NCBI GenBank assembly: GCA_018105865.1
Contig: CM030832.1
Coordinates: 19,101,519 to 19,165,518 of the forward strand
DNA length: 64,000 nt
Direction of reading: 5' to 3'
Source of the DNA: Metaphire vulgaris
Lineage: Eukaryota; Annelida; Clitellata; Crassiclitellata; Megascolecidae
Shown here: piece after piece, positions 57,901-58,733 of the stretch
Position numbering within the stretch: the stretch's first letter is position 1
How the letters are laid out: every line of letters starts with the position of its first letter
The notes under the pieces: generated by a model
The model's database searches: none
The model's input: the letters and a program-made list of their open reading frames with translations, nothing else
What the model was told of the DNA's origin: nothing
Translations under genes and position numbers: made by a program

Positions 57901-58156
57901 TCCCAAAGGGAAGACATGAAAGGCAGCTGGATAATGTAAAAGATTGGGCAGATATTTCAATCTACAGAGAAATTAAAAATACTGCTGAAGGCTGAGATAA
58001 ATGGCGACAAATCATAACCGCCAACCCTTGAAATGAGGACAGCACATATGGTGATGAACAATTTAATTATAATAATGTTCATACTGGAGTTCCAGCTGAT
58101 CTCTGGCCATTCTGTACATGTAGAAGACGCTGCTCAAATTCAGGATCCATTTTCAT
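138..58156 (-). CDS. FZR1: Fizzy-related protein (FZR1/CDH1), APC/C co-activator: 5' half of the gene, six coding exons
   Basis: FZR1/CDH1 activates the anaphase-promoting complex in late mitosis and G1 and recruits D-box and KEN-box substrates through a WD40 propeller. Six exons on the minus strand, 22+31+65+33+52+22 codons, all phase 0-0 with GT..AG borders, join into one frame of 225 codons. In order they give the MDPE-type start, the C-box (DRFIPMR), the [11 protein letters not shown] block, SPYSLSP plus RLLRSPRK, the [25 protein letters not shown] block that opens the propeller, and the first blade (VTRLCDL...TSVSW). The family is about 490 residues long, so the rest of the propeller must lie beyond coordinate 1. 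The [14 protein letters not shown] form, with [11 protein letters not shown], is the fizzy-related type and not CDC20. Introns are about 7.9, 13.8, 20.2, 9.0 and 6.5 kb and packed with transposons; no exon is broken. Confidence 0.94.
204..581. other. Intron 5 sequence, no recognised feature
   Basis: AT-rich intron DNA upstream of exon 6. Short open frames on the minus strand at 445-633 have no family signature and no matching splice context for FZR1. Nothing else is seen. Confidence 0.6.
582..760 (+). repeat. Possible relic of a CCGTAT-type MITE
   Basis: TA-CCGTATTTGC at 580 and a short GC-rich stretch (CGCTCTTGGCGCCCCGTC) near 690-735 resemble the left end and core of the element at 9475-10421. 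No right end is seen: a LINE starts at about 770. Weak. Confidence 0.25.
770..2262 (+). mobile_element. CR1/L2-group LINE, 5'-truncated, decayed (copy A)
   Basis: A non-LTR retrotransposon reverse transcriptase in several broken frames. It has [17 protein letters not shown] and DTVD motifs near 840-1080, [13 protein letters not shown] at 1200, and HANDTQVYG at 1300 where an active enzyme has YADD. The thumb motif [10 protein letters not shown] is near 1690, and the C-terminal block ends at about 2150 with [10 protein letters not shown]. The 3' UTR runs GGACGAGTTACCACAATAATCAGTAC into an AT/AAT-rich tail. It is the same family as the copies at 38428, 50856 and 60055. It is antisense inside FZR1 intron 5. 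Confidence 0.85.
2357..2782. mobile_element. Non-autonomous hAT element, 426 bp
   Basis: Ends TAGGGGTGTCAA at left and TTGACAGCCCTA at right form an inverted repeat with one mismatch in 12. Flanks AACATAAC and AATGTAAC are an imperfect 8-bp target duplication (6 of 8). No transposase inside. Confidence 0.65.
2791..3715. other. Intron 5 sequence, no recognised feature
   Basis: AT-rich DNA without long frames. It has a short direct repeat TCAATATTTGAATTAGTC at about 3030-3075. I see no exon or transposon ends. Confidence 0.6.
3716..5560 (-). mobile_element. RTE-group LINE, 5'-truncated, decayed
   Basis: The minus-strand frames give the 3' two thirds of an RTE-type ORF2. The linker is near 5500. 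LSPILFILY and [14 protein letters not shown] (catalytic FADD kept) are near 4600-4450. The thumb is at 4376-3957 with [12 protein letters not shown] and [10 protein letters not shown], and the C-terminal block at 3953-3741 has [21 protein letters not shown]. The tail is GAA-rich at 3718-3740. At least three frameshifts or stops. Long plus-strand frames over it are antisense shadows. Confidence 0.85.
5600..6210. other. Intron 5 sequence, A-rich, no recognised gene
   Basis: It includes an AAATAAAAACTAAAA-like stretch at 5755-5910 that resembles the A-rich ends of some hAT elements, but no inverted repeat or target duplication was found. Confidence 0.45.
6215..6466. mobile_element. Possible hAT MITE, 252 bp
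   Basis: CAGTGCTGAAGG at left and the complement of CAGTGCTGATAG at right form imperfect inverted ends, with GTTCCGGCAC-type internal sequence. The flanks do not give a clear 8-bp duplication, so the call is tentative. Confidence 0.4.
6692..6847 (-). CDS. FZR1: FZR1 coding exon 5 (entry to the WD40 propeller)
   Basis: 52 codons giving [30 protein letters not shown] and [18 protein letters not shown]. This is the most conserved signature of CDH1-type co-activators and separates it from CDC20. Acceptor TTGTATAG, donor CAG|GTAAGA, phase 0-0. A 308-bp hAT MITE (6940-7247) sits 92 bp upstream of the acceptor. Confidence 0.97.
6940..7247. mobile_element. hAT MITE, 308 bp, 8-bp target duplication
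   Basis: Exact duplication ATTTAAAC at 6932-6939 and 7248-7255. Ends CAGGGGTGGCCAAAC and the complement of CGGGTCGGCCAAAC are the Charlie-type hAT terminus. No coding capacity. It lies 92 bp upstream of the FZR1 exon 5 acceptor. Confidence 0.88.
7382..8410 (+). mobile_element. piggyBac-like MITE with an internal ~364-bp duplication (copy 1)
   Basis: Flanked by TTAA at 7378-7381 and 8411-8414. Termini are CCTTTTGCTCGGG and the complement of CCTTTTAAAGGGGG. Near the left end are the perfect palindrome GCCGTCTATAGACGGC (7442-7457) and a second near-palindrome GCCGTTTTAAGACGGC. The body has two diverged tandem units starting near 7650 and 8014, each with GGTCCGATCTTCAAAATTTT and TAGCTTCTATATAGCCTGAA. 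No transposase. A reverse copy lies at 54276-55312. Confidence 0.8.
8585..9465 (-). mobile_element. Unclassified retroelement fragment
   Basis: Read on the minus strand, the low-coordinate end shows AGCGCTATATAAATTGTCC followed by TAATAATAATAATAAT, as at the 3' ends of the LINE families here. The segment 9410-9465 (GGCGCCACTAT...GCATCAGCCGATGG) recurs at 21393-21440. The part between is GC-richer with overlapping short frames and no protein family I recognise. Confidence 0.45.
9475..10421. mobile_element. CCGTAT-class MITE (class 1), 947 bp, TA target
   Basis: Termini CCGTATTTTCGCGC and its complement GCGCGAAAATACGG sit inside TA duplications (9473-9474, 10422-10423). Subterminal zones carry repeated ATAAGACGCAC motifs on both sides. 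The core is a GC-rich minisatellite. No transposase. Other class 1 copies: 20001-20531, 53208-54051 and a left end at 46794. Confidence 0.8.
9625..10310. repeat. GC-rich minisatellite, unit about 18-20 bp
   Basis: Dozens of degenerate units of the form CCGTCGGCGCTCCCGGCGA, interrupted at about 10020-10080 by a copy of the element's ATAAGACG-type sequence. The long open frames over it, rich in R, P, A and G, exist in several frames at once and are products of the repeat. Confidence 0.85.
11143..11500 (+). mobile_element. LINE ORF2 C-terminal fragment
   Basis: [15 protein letters not shown] near 11190-11250, then in another frame [14 protein letters not shown] and [12 protein letters not shown] (11320-11440). 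These match the thumb and C-terminal blocks of non-LTR retrotransposons. Frameshifted and short. Confidence 0.6.
11505..12235 (-). mobile_element. mariner-family transposase relic
   Basis: Minus-strand frames give [11 protein letters not shown] (first Asp), [32 protein letters not shown] (second Asp) and [15 protein letters not shown] (third Asp). This is the catalytic triad order of mariner/Tc1 transposases. Frameshifts and stops separate the blocks (breaks near 11905, 11840 and 11556). A terminal-repeat-like stretch is at about 12190-12232. It belongs to a different lineage from the 605-bp element at 35458. Confidence 0.8.
12265..15828 (+). mobile_element. CR1/L2-group LINE, nearly full length, decayed (second family)
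   Basis: It has an apurinic endonuclease domain at about 12870-13560 ([55 protein letters not shown]) in shifted frames. A linker follows to about 14400, then reverse transcriptase at 14400-15000 with [42 protein letters not shown] and [10 protein letters not shown] (YADD kept). The thumb and C-terminal domain are at 14973-15806, ending [11 protein letters not shown]. The 3' end is GGCGCTATATAAATTGTCATG followed by AACAATAACAATAAC. Several frameshifts and stops. It ends 27 bp from FZR1 exon 4. Confidence 0.88.
15855..15953 (-). CDS. FZR1: FZR1 coding exon 4 (SPYSLSP / RLLRSPRK)
   Basis: 33 codons, very easy to miss between two transposons. It encodes [13 protein letters not shown] and RLLRSPRK, near-identical to the [21 protein letters not shown] region of known FZR1. 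This part carries S-P sites of the type phosphorylated by CDKs to block APC/C binding, and half of the basic nuclear-localisation stretch. Acceptor ATTTTTAG, donor AAG|GTAACA, phase 0-0. It lies only 27 bp from the 3' end of a nearly full-length LINE (12265-15828) and about 320 bp from a piggyBac-like MITE (16275). Confidence 0.95.
15954..16270. other. Intron 3 sequence next to exon 4, CA repeat
   Basis: It holds a short (CA)n at about 16022-16037 and otherwise unassigned AT-rich DNA. A stretch near 16100-16140 resembles, on the minus strand, the TTCCACCGGTCCA motif found in the pogo-like element at 32013; too short to classify. Confidence 0.4.
16275..16924 (+). mobile_element. piggyBac-like MITE, 650 bp, single internal unit
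   Basis: TTAA at 16271-16274 and 16925-16928. Termini CCTCTTAACTGGGG and the complement of CCCTTTAACAGAG. The near-left palindrome GCTGTTTTAAAACGGC is present. Only one copy of the internal unit (GGGTCTGATCTTAAAAAT ... TTAGCTTCCATATAGACTG). Confidence 0.75.
17029..17651. mobile_element. CCGTAT-class MITE (class 2), 623 bp, TA target
   Basis: Termini CCGTATATATTCGTGATAAAG and the complement of CCGTATATACTCGAGATAAAG, flanked by TA at 17027-17028 and 17652-17653. Subterminal GACTTATACYC motifs. A near-identical copy in opposite orientation is at 51806-52417. Confidence 0.85.
17757..19905 (-). mobile_element. RTE-group LINE with a (ATG)n tail, decayed
   Basis: Minus-strand frames give the endonuclease C-terminal half (GDWNTKVG near 19900, [10 protein letters not shown] and [14 protein letters not shown] at about 19690-19570). 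Reverse transcriptase blocks follow: [14 protein letters not shown] at 18890, and [18 protein letters not shown] at 18600, where FAGD replaces FADD. The thumb has [13 protein letters not shown] and LYGYETWVI, and the C-terminus [17 protein letters not shown] (18000). The 3' tail is a perfect (ATG)n run at 17761-17803. Multiple frameshifts. Plus-strand frames across it are shadows. Confidence 0.85.
20001..20531. mobile_element. CCGTAT-class MITE (class 1), 531 bp
   Basis: Termini CCGTATTTTCGCGC and GCGCGAAAATACGGG, TA at 19999-20000 and 20532-20533. Subterminal ATAAGACGC repeats. The GC-rich core (20110-20400) has units like GGGCGCCGAGAGCGCCGG. Reverse orientation relative to the copy at 9475. 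Confidence 0.8.
20660..21023 (+). mobile_element. LINE ORF2 C-terminal part, left half, split by the ISL2EU element
   Basis: Open frame [18 protein letters not shown] ... [15 protein letters not shown] ... [11 protein letters not shown] ... LHRLHWLP, typical of the CR1/L2 group. The frame stops at the element border and resumes at 26602 as [17 protein letters not shown]. Removing 21024-26599 and one AT restores the conserved [13 protein letters not shown]. This half is not otherwise broken. Confidence 0.9.
21024..21039. repeat. ISL2EU left terminal inverted repeat
   Basis: AGCGTAGTTTACAAAT, preceded by the target duplicate AT at 21022-21023. One mismatch to the right end. Confidence 0.92.
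21090..23996 (+). CDS. SAP-SWIM-YqaJ nuclease of the ISL2EU element (one in-frame stop)
   Basis: Three exons: 21090-21286, 22185-23074 and 23275-23996 (introns GT..AG, phases 2 and 1), 602 codons. Residues ~43-70 form a SAP DNA-binding helix pair ([10 protein letters not shown]...KKEQLCKR). Residues ~217-232 are a SWIM zinc finger, [13 protein letters not shown] (CxC..CxH). From ~370 there is a YqaJ/lambda-exonuclease-type nuclease: [21 protein letters not shown] (metal-binding Asp), LIEIKCP (ExK) and [14 protein letters not shown] at 23571-23573, just before SPDG, is the only break. The role is inferred to be processing DNA ends or joints during transposition. An in-frame ATG at 21123 is an alternative start. 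Intron 1 (898 bp) is enlarged by later insertions. It converges on the transposase gene 424 bp away. Confidence 0.88.
21385..22145. mobile_element. LINE 3'-end fragments inside nuclease intron 1
   Basis: On the minus strand 21385-21900 gives a LINE C-terminus ([17 protein letters not shown]) and a 3' UTR ending GGCGCCATAGAAGTTTATTG, with an (ATTG)-type tail. The UTR part matches 9410-9465. On the plus strand the segment ends in another (TTGA)n tail at 22126-22145, suggesting two fragments in opposite orientation. Borders are approximate. Confidence 0.6.
21501..21671. mobile_element. hAT MITE, 171 bp, exact 8-bp target duplication
   Basis: TGAGCAAG at 21493-21500 and 21672-21679. Ends CAGTGGCGGCTCTA and the complement of CAGAGGCGGCTCCA. 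Inserted in the LINE fragment within the nuclease intron: hAT in LINE in ISL2EU in LINE in FZR1. Confidence 0.92.
23997..24420. other. Spacer between the convergent ISL2EU genes
   Basis: 424 bp of AT-rich sequence holding the two 3' UTRs. No further frame. AATAAA-like signals are not clear. Confidence 0.6.
24421..26420 (-). CDS. THAP-DDE transposase of the ISL2EU element (one in-frame stop)
   Basis: Two exons: 26420-26145 and 25704-24421 (440-bp GT..AG intron, phase 0), 520 codons with stop. Residues 1-~85 are a THAP domain: [19 protein letters not shown] and YICSVHF (the C2CH zinc ligands), with a final PxTYS-like box. A linker with S/T/E-rich and R/K-rich parts follows. The catalytic domain is the DDE_4 type (IS5/Harbinger-like): IIDCSE (first Asp), MVLADRGF (second Asp, 74 residues between) and [10 protein letters not shown] (Glu, 46 between). 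CFRRYKNI and [13 protein letters not shown] are the usual flanking motifs. TAG at 25420-25422 (codon ~187, between THAP and catalytic parts) is the only break. It would bind the terminal repeats and cut and join the element. Confidence 0.92.
26584..26599. repeat. ISL2EU right terminal inverted repeat
   Basis: ATTTGTAAACTACCCT, complement AGGGTAGTTTACAAAT, followed by the AT duplicate at 26600-26601. Confidence 0.92.
26600..27066 (+). mobile_element. LINE ORF2 C-terminal part, right half and 3' tail
   Basis: Continues from 21021 with [49 protein letters not shown] and [12 protein letters not shown], stop at about 26885. The 3' UTR ends ...GGACGATAAAATTAAATTAAATT and an (AAT)n tail at 27039-27064. 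The C-terminal frame is clean, so this LINE was probably young when the DNA transposon landed. Confidence 0.88.
27066..27790. repeat. Foldback-like repeat structure
   Basis: The arm at 27066-27110 (CTTGTTGCTGACAAAACCTTT..) is inverted at 27655-27697 (..AAAGGTTTTGTCAGCAACAAG). A ~105-bp direct repeat (CAAGTGCCAAAATACATATG...) occurs at 27100-27205 and 27536-27640. A second inverted pair GATTGGTTGACTATTGGTA / TACCAATAGTCAACCAATC lies at 27637 and 27768. CTCGCTTCGCTCGC is repeated at 27219-27248. A diverged piece recurs at 20533-20625. No coding capacity. Confidence 0.65.
27990..29430 (-). mobile_element. LINE endonuclease-domain fragment split by a hAT element
   Basis: On the minus strand, 29428-29190 gives [19 protein letters not shown] and [10 protein letters not shown]..., and 28385-28000 gives [12 protein letters not shown] and [19 protein letters not shown]. 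Together these are the start of an apurinic endonuclease domain of a non-LTR retrotransposon. Removing 28395-29178 and one GTCTATGA joins FEHNHRPN to RGGGVSF in frame, with one stop between. 5' sequence continues to about 29830. Confidence 0.8.
28395..29178. mobile_element. hAT element, 784 bp, exact 8-bp target duplication
   Basis: GTCTATGA at 28387-28394 and 29179-29186. Ends CAGTGTTTTTCAAAC and the complement of CAGTGTTTCTCAAAC. A short tandem repeat (ATGTGAAAACATCGGAGGC) at 28436-28476. No transposase recognised. Inserted in a LINE endonuclease frame. Confidence 0.9.
29430..29850. other. AT-rich sequence upstream of the split LINE
   Basis: It contains imperfect direct repeats TTAATTAAACTYAATTAAATTACAC at about 29670 and 29762. 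Probably the 5' UTR of the minus-strand LINE; no frame. Confidence 0.4.
29860..30430 (-). mobile_element. RTE-group LINE 5' region (endonuclease N-terminus)
   Basis: Minus strand 30050-29870 reads [39 protein letters not shown], the start of the RTE endonuclease. Upstream (30050-30430) is 5' UTR-like sequence. The rest of the element is absent. Confidence 0.7.
30440..31020. other. Intron 3 sequence with (TAA)n and a TIR-like patch
   Basis: A LINE-type tail (GTTAAGCGCTTTTGACTTTAG ... (TAA)n at 30652-30676) is followed by sequence at 30677-30790 that recurs at 31825-31925 (AAGCCCGCCATTTTT, AAAGATAGCGTTA). A pogo-like end (AACGAGGTCCGTTGTA) is near 30775. No gene. Confidence 0.4.
31025..31158. 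repeat. Small inverted repeat, arms about 42 bp
   Basis: AGTAACAGTTTGTGG..ATTAATAAG at 31025-31066 is inverted at 31117-31158 (CTTATTAAT..CCACAAACTGTTACT). A foldback-like MITE or a cruciform-forming repeat. Confidence 0.6.
32316..32925 (+). mobile_element. RTE-group LINE 3' fragment
   Basis: [20 protein letters not shown] and [11 protein letters not shown] (32405-32500), then broken frames with [28 protein letters not shown] and the tail-end IDGHSW..Y. The 3' tail is GACCTGACCTGACCTGA. Inserted in the pogo-type relic. Confidence 0.75.
32926..33240. other. Unassigned segment within the pogo-type relic
   Basis: It carries direct repeats of TTCTGATTGGTT at about 33070, 33093 and 33150. No frame or transposon ends recognised. 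Confidence 0.4.
33890..34330 (+). pseudogene. Unrecognised acidic coding relic
   Basis: 33905-34105 encodes an S/D/E-rich stretch ([31 protein letters not shown]). After a frameshift near 34100 it continues [20 protein letters not shown] to about 34220. It could be the C-terminal tail of a pogo-type transposase or another transposon protein. I do not recognise it. Confidence 0.35.
34430..34660 (+). mobile_element. Short RTE and CR1-like LINE scraps
   Basis: 34440-34500 reads [18 protein letters not shown], like the RTE C-terminal end. 34575-34650 reads [20 protein letters not shown], like the HWL-downstream block of the LINE at 12265. Both are fragments. Confidence 0.5.
34890..35455. other. 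Intron 3 sequence, no recognised feature
   Basis: AT-rich DNA without frames, inverted ends or repeats that I can assign. Confidence 0.6.
35458..36062. mobile_element. mariner-type deletion derivative, 605 bp, ~74-bp inverted ends
   Basis: TA at 35456-35457 and 36063-36064. Long inverted ends (CTGTGTCTGGATTAAAAGGGG and the complement of CAGCGTGTCCAGATAAAAGG) continue for about 74 bp to GATTTCTATAAAAAT. The core, on the minus strand (35980-35610), keeps a mariner transposase C-terminus with breaks: [37 protein letters not shown] and [13 protein letters not shown]. The first two catalytic Asp are deleted; the third (SDLNPVD) remains. It ends 54 bp from the FZR1 exon 3 donor. Confidence 0.9.
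36117..36311 (-). CDS. FZR1: FZR1 coding exon 3
   Basis: 65 codons. The hallmark is [18 protein letters not shown], matching the LAYSALLKNELLGAGIE block of animal FZR1. It is followed by a variable acidic/polar linker ending KNLFQ. Acceptor GTTGAATAG, donor CAG|GTGGCT, phase 0-0. A 605-bp mariner MITE begins 54 bp downstream of the donor. The reading frame stays open past the donor into the mariner repeat, so an unspliced reading would run into transposon sequence. Confidence 0.94.
36330..36860. repeat. Repeat family with TTAATCGCGATTAAT-like ends
   Basis: Both ends are rich in palindromic GATTAATYRCGATTAAT-type sequence (36375-36425, 36780-36855). The segment AAAGTTTCTTTAGAGAAATATG near 36740 and its AATCGC surroundings recur at 57740-57850. 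Probably a non-autonomous DNA transposon; superfamily not assigned. Confidence 0.5.
36861..37375. other. Intron 2 sequence, no recognised gene
   Basis: A minus-strand frame at 37267-37052 has no family signature and no splice borders matching FZR1. Nothing else assigned. Confidence 0.45.
37415..37530. repeat. Three repeats of a GAATATNTTCGGGGTTGCCG motif, possible transposon end
   Basis: TTCGGGGTCGCCGGC, TTCGGGGTTGCCGCT and TTCGGGGTTGCCGGC occur at about 37417, 37460 and 37506. The last runs into AAAGGGA-TTAA, resembling a piggyBac-like right terminus. A left end is not seen. Confidence 0.4.
37612..37649. repeat. Perfect 14-bp stem hairpin
   Basis: GTCAATAATGGGAT and ATCCCATTATTGAC around a 10-nt loop. 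It lies next to the SINE at 37690. Confidence 0.7.
37690..38060 (-). mobile_element. tRNA-Glu-derived SINE
   Basis: On the minus strand TGGTGTAGTGG (38052-38042, box A) and GGTTCGATTC (38009-38000, box B) sit in a tRNA-Glu-like head. A body follows ending near GTTTACC-type sequence at 37690. RNA polymerase III internal promoter type. The acceptor stem does not pair well, so this is not a functional tRNA gene. Confidence 0.75.
38061..38427. other. Intron 2 sequence, short basic frame, unassigned
   Basis: A plus-strand frame at 38113-38307 with a K/R-rich end has no family signature. It may be part of an older transposon. Confidence 0.35.
38428..39935 (+). mobile_element. CR1/L2-group LINE, 5'-truncated (copy B), duplicated 3' end
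   Basis: Same family as copies A and D. Reverse transcriptase with [18 protein letters not shown] and [11 protein letters not shown] (38925-38955; YADD replaced by YAND). Thumb region [20 protein letters not shown], then [14 protein letters not shown]. An internal deletion of about 130 bp at 39413 removes the block after MICH. The C-terminal and 3' UTR segment is present twice in tandem (39530-39680 and 39690-39880). Tail (AAT)n at 39892-39928. Nearly identical over about 1.1 kb to 60196-61340 on the other strand. Confidence 0.87.
39945..41195 (+). mobile_element. CR1/L2-group LINE, 5' half (endonuclease), 3' end missing
   Basis: 40150-41190 has the endonuclease domain: [19 protein letters not shown] start, [34 protein letters not shown] and [12 protein letters not shown] (usually GDLN). 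[14 protein letters not shown] follows after a stop, then [16 protein letters not shown] and [20 protein letters not shown]. Same family as copies B and D. It stops abruptly at about 41195 against a minus-strand LINE, so it was truncated after insertion and not by reverse transcription. Confidence 0.75.
41300..42640 (-). mobile_element. CR1/L2-group LINE fragment split by a piggyBac-like MITE
   Basis: Minus strand: 42640-42452 reads [20 protein letters not shown] (YADD kept) and WTDANRLSL. After the MITE, 41750-41310 reads [16 protein letters not shown], ... [11 protein letters not shown] ... [17 protein letters not shown]. Removing 41751-42447 and one TTAA gives [14 protein letters not shown] without a break. 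Confidence 0.82.
41751..42447. mobile_element. piggyBac-like MITE, 697 bp, TTAA target, empty site restored
   Basis: TTAA at 41747-41750 and 42448-42451. Termini CCCGTTACAGGGG and the complement of CCCGTTGAAGGGG. Perfect palindrome GACGTTTTAAAACGTC at 41811-41826. One full internal unit and one partial (41900-41985 repeats 42255-42335). Excision restores the host LINE frame, which proves the TTAA duplication. Confidence 0.88.
42645..43790 (-). mobile_element. CR1/L2-group LINE fragment (second family type)
   Basis: Minus strand 43781-43374: [36 protein letters not shown] and [10 protein letters not shown]. 43350-42952: [44 protein letters not shown] and [11 protein letters not shown]-terminal blocks with frameshifts to about 42650. 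5'-truncated in the palm. Confidence 0.8.
43800..44268. other. Intron 2 sequence, no recognised feature
   Basis: AT-rich DNA with short frames lacking any signature. Confidence 0.5.
44270..44500 (-). mobile_element. LINE 3'-end fragment with (CTAA)n tail
   Basis: Minus strand [33 protein letters not shown], then a 3' UTR and a (CTAA)n tail at 44260-44278. A 12-bp stem hairpin GTGAACGATCTT/AAGATCGTTCAC lies at 44451-44481. Confidence 0.65.
45111..45345. repeat. TA-rich microsatellite (TATATGTTA/TATATAACA)
   Basis: Alternating TATATGTTA and its complement, strongly self-complementary. The frames over it (Y, I, M and N only) are meaningless. Confidence 0.95.
45360..45960 (+). mobile_element. 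CR1/L2-group LINE 3' fragment (second family)
   Basis: [55 protein letters not shown], then frameshifted C-terminal blocks. The 3' end is GGCGCTATATAAATTGTCGAG and (AAT)n. Related to the copies at 12265 and 58876. Confidence 0.85.
45961..46045. repeat. TA-rich microsatellite, second block
   Basis: Continuation of the TATATGTTA-type repeat interrupted by the LINE fragment. Confidence 0.9.
46794..46892 (+). mobile_element. Left end of a class 1 CCGTAT MITE, truncated
   Basis: CCGTATTTTCGCGC followed by repeated ATAAGACGCAC units, as at 9475. It stops at ATATATAAGATG where the Ty3-type fragment begins. No matching right end. Confidence 0.75.
46895..47630 (-). mobile_element. Ty3/gypsy-type reverse transcriptase fragment in tandem triplicate
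   Basis: Minus-strand frames give palm-domain motifs of an LTR-retrotransposon reverse transcriptase: [20 protein letters not shown] (47160), FLRLPFAYV, and [15 protein letters not shown] (46960). A segment of 224-225 bp is repeated, starting at 46983, 47207 and 47432, the third cut at about 47630. The YLDD part occurs once, at the low-coordinate end. No LTRs, protease or integrase. Plus-strand frames across the repeat are shadows. Confidence 0.8.
47680..47790. mobile_element. Right-end relic of a class 2 CCGTAT MITE
   Basis: GACTTATACGCAGG, GTCGACTTATCTGTGAG and GACTTATACGCGAGTATAT resemble the right end of 17029-17651, lacking the final CGG. Confidence 0.55.
49552..49660. repeat. TA-rich microsatellite, third block
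   Basis: GTTATATATATGTTATATG-type repeat, the continuation of 45111-45345 on the other side of the RTE. Confidence 0.9.
49756..50126. other. Intron 2 sequence next to exon 2, no firm feature
   Basis: A weak tRNA-like patch (GTGATAGCATTCTGG ... GAGTTCAATTC at about 49763-49805) could be an old SINE; not convincing. Confidence 0.35.
50127..50219 (-). CDS. FZR1: FZR1 coding exon 2, carries the C-box
   Basis: 31 codons. The exon contains GDRFIPMRS, the C-box (D-R-[FY]-I-P-x-R) that docks the co-activator on the APC/C, followed by a VWQINFDL stretch matching the conserved W.(V/I)NF motif. The acceptor is TGATGCAG and the donor GTTAGT. Both borders are phase 0, so skipping this exon would keep the frame but remove the C-box. 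The 5' end of the hAT shell at 50801 lies about 580 bp upstream in intron 1. Confidence 0.95.
50220..50800. other. Intron 1 sequence upstream of exon 2, no recognised feature
   Basis: AT-rich DNA between the exon 2 acceptor and the hAT shell; no frames or repeats assigned. Confidence 0.55.
50856..53128 (+). mobile_element. CR1/L2-group LINE, 5'-truncated (copy C), split by a class 2 MITE
   Basis: 50882-51100 [20 protein letters not shown] and [20 protein letters not shown]. 51122-51420 [20 protein letters not shown] and [17 protein letters not shown]. 51470-51800 [32 protein letters not shown] (YADD kept) and [13 protein letters not shown]. The frame is interrupted at 51805 and resumes at 52420 with [51 protein letters not shown] and [15 protein letters not shown]. 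The 3' UTR GAACGAGTTACCACATTAATC and (AAT)n tail are as in copies A and B. Stops at 51103 and a shift near 51430. Confidence 0.88.
51806..52417. mobile_element. CCGTAT-class MITE (class 2), 612 bp, empty site restored
   Basis: Termini CCGTATATACTCGAG and the complement of CCGTATATATTCGTG, TA at 51804-51805 and 52418-52419. Near-identical, in opposite orientation, to 17029-17651. Excision restores VRNLGIYLDS of the LINE, proving a TA duplication. Confidence 0.92.
53208..54051. mobile_element. CCGTAT-class MITE (class 1), 844 bp, different core
   Basis: Ends TCGTATTTTCGCGC and the complement of CCGTATTTTCGGGC, TA at 53206-53207 and 54052-54053. Subterminal ATAAGACGC motifs as in 9475, but the core is three diverged repeats of about 210 bp (TCTATTCAG..TGATTAATTACAAT .. 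GAGAGAAAGACAGACAGA .. TTGAATTGGAAGG..TTCC) and no GC-rich minisatellite. Confidence 0.8.
54276..55312 (-). mobile_element. piggyBac-like MITE with internal duplication (copy 2, reverse)
   Basis: TTAA at 54272-54275 and 55313-55316. Near-identical reverse complement of 7382-8410, including both internal units and the palindrome GCCGTCTATAGACGGC at 55237-55252. Confidence 0.85.
55318..55640. repeat. Repeat with AACCGGTTAACCGG-type ends and a palindromic 63-bp tandem
   Basis: AAGATTGTTAACGGTTAACC at the left and the complement of AAGGTTGTTAAGACTG at the right look like inverted ends. The core (about 55420-55545) has three units of about 63 bp, each with CATCAAAGCGCTTTGATG or a variant. A second copy begins at 63813 and runs off the window. 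Confidence 0.6.
55641..56026. other. Intron 1 sequence, no recognised feature
   Basis: AT-rich, no family signature. Confidence 0.5.
56027..56430. mobile_element. Diverged relic of the piggyBac-like MITE family
   Basis: CCCCTCCAATGGGCGCAACG after TATAA at 56027 and an internal-unit-like stretch at 56340-56430 (GACCGATTTTCAAACTTTCG, TTTTGTTCCACTGAC). Cut at right by the hAT remnant. Confidence 0.4.
56431..57670 (+). mobile_element. hAT (Charlie-type) transposase relic
   Basis: 56555-56700 reads [36 protein letters not shown], like ZBED/GTF2IRD2-type hAT transposases. After a deleted stretch, broken frames at 57040-57440 give FPDFDKIS, the dimerisation region [39 protein letters not shown] and [17 protein letters not shown]. 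Left-end-like CAGTGCACAACCTGCAGCC (56435) and right end (complement of CAGGGGTCTCCAGAGTACAG) at 57670; flanks do not match. A run of about 13 C occurs at 56768. Confidence 0.75.
57700..57850. repeat. Second copy of the TTAATCGC repeat family
   Basis: AAAGTTTCTTTAGAGAAGTATG, AATCGCAATTAACAG and TTAATCACATGTTAATTG match 36740-36855. Confidence 0.5.
58085..58150 (-). CDS. FZR1: FZR1 coding exon 1 (start codon, 22 codons)
   Basis: It opens with [10 protein letters not shown], the conserved start of fizzy-related proteins, and ends ...SAGTP before a GTATGA donor. Splicing in phase 0 to exon 2 (VYRSPVK) gives the expected S/T-P-rich run before the C-box. A second in-frame ATG lies two codons upstream at 58156, with a TAA just before it. 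I prefer 58150 because family members start MDPE and because its context (AAAATGG) is better. A non-coding 5' exon may exist further upstream but is not recognisable. Confidence 0.9.
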
Positions 58157-58725
58157 TTAAAAGATGATTCCAATGTAATTTATAGACCTACAAAAATATT
58201 GCGTTAATTTTTCAAACATTCATATAAATCAATTAGATGAAGCTATGAATATGAATACTCCTGCAACTATATTTTTGTGTAAGCAGCATTAATGCCGCAT
58301 TAATTGTAAGACTCTGAAGCTACCCAATAAATAAGGCAAAAAAATTAAAATTCATAATTTTTACAGAACTGCCTAAAATGGCACAACCACAGGCCTAAAC
58401 CTCATATAAATAATTTAGATTAGAAGAATGCATCCATGAAACTTACACTTCTACTCATTGGAACATCCATCACTTACAACAAGCACAACTTAAATGCATA
58501 TCTGATTTGTTCATTTGGCTTAAGTACTTGTGCTGTGAGAATTTTAAAGTACTAGAGTTATTATAAATGTGTGGGTCAAGCTGACTGTATCATTAAATTC
58601 AGTTCATTTAGTAGCATCTTTAACACCTGTGTTCTAAAGTACACATTGTATGCTTCCTGAACCTGCTTTAGTTGTCAAGAATGAATGAACATTCCAAAGG
58701 CTCAAACAAAAATCAAGAATCATGT
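58157..58725. other. Sequence upstream of the FZR1 start codon
   Basis: AT-rich. An in-frame TAA lies at 58157-58159 (minus). I see no CpG-rich promoter and no initiator that I would defend; a 5' non-coding exon further upstream is possible. Confidence 0.4.
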
Positions 58726-58733
58726 CACACAAT

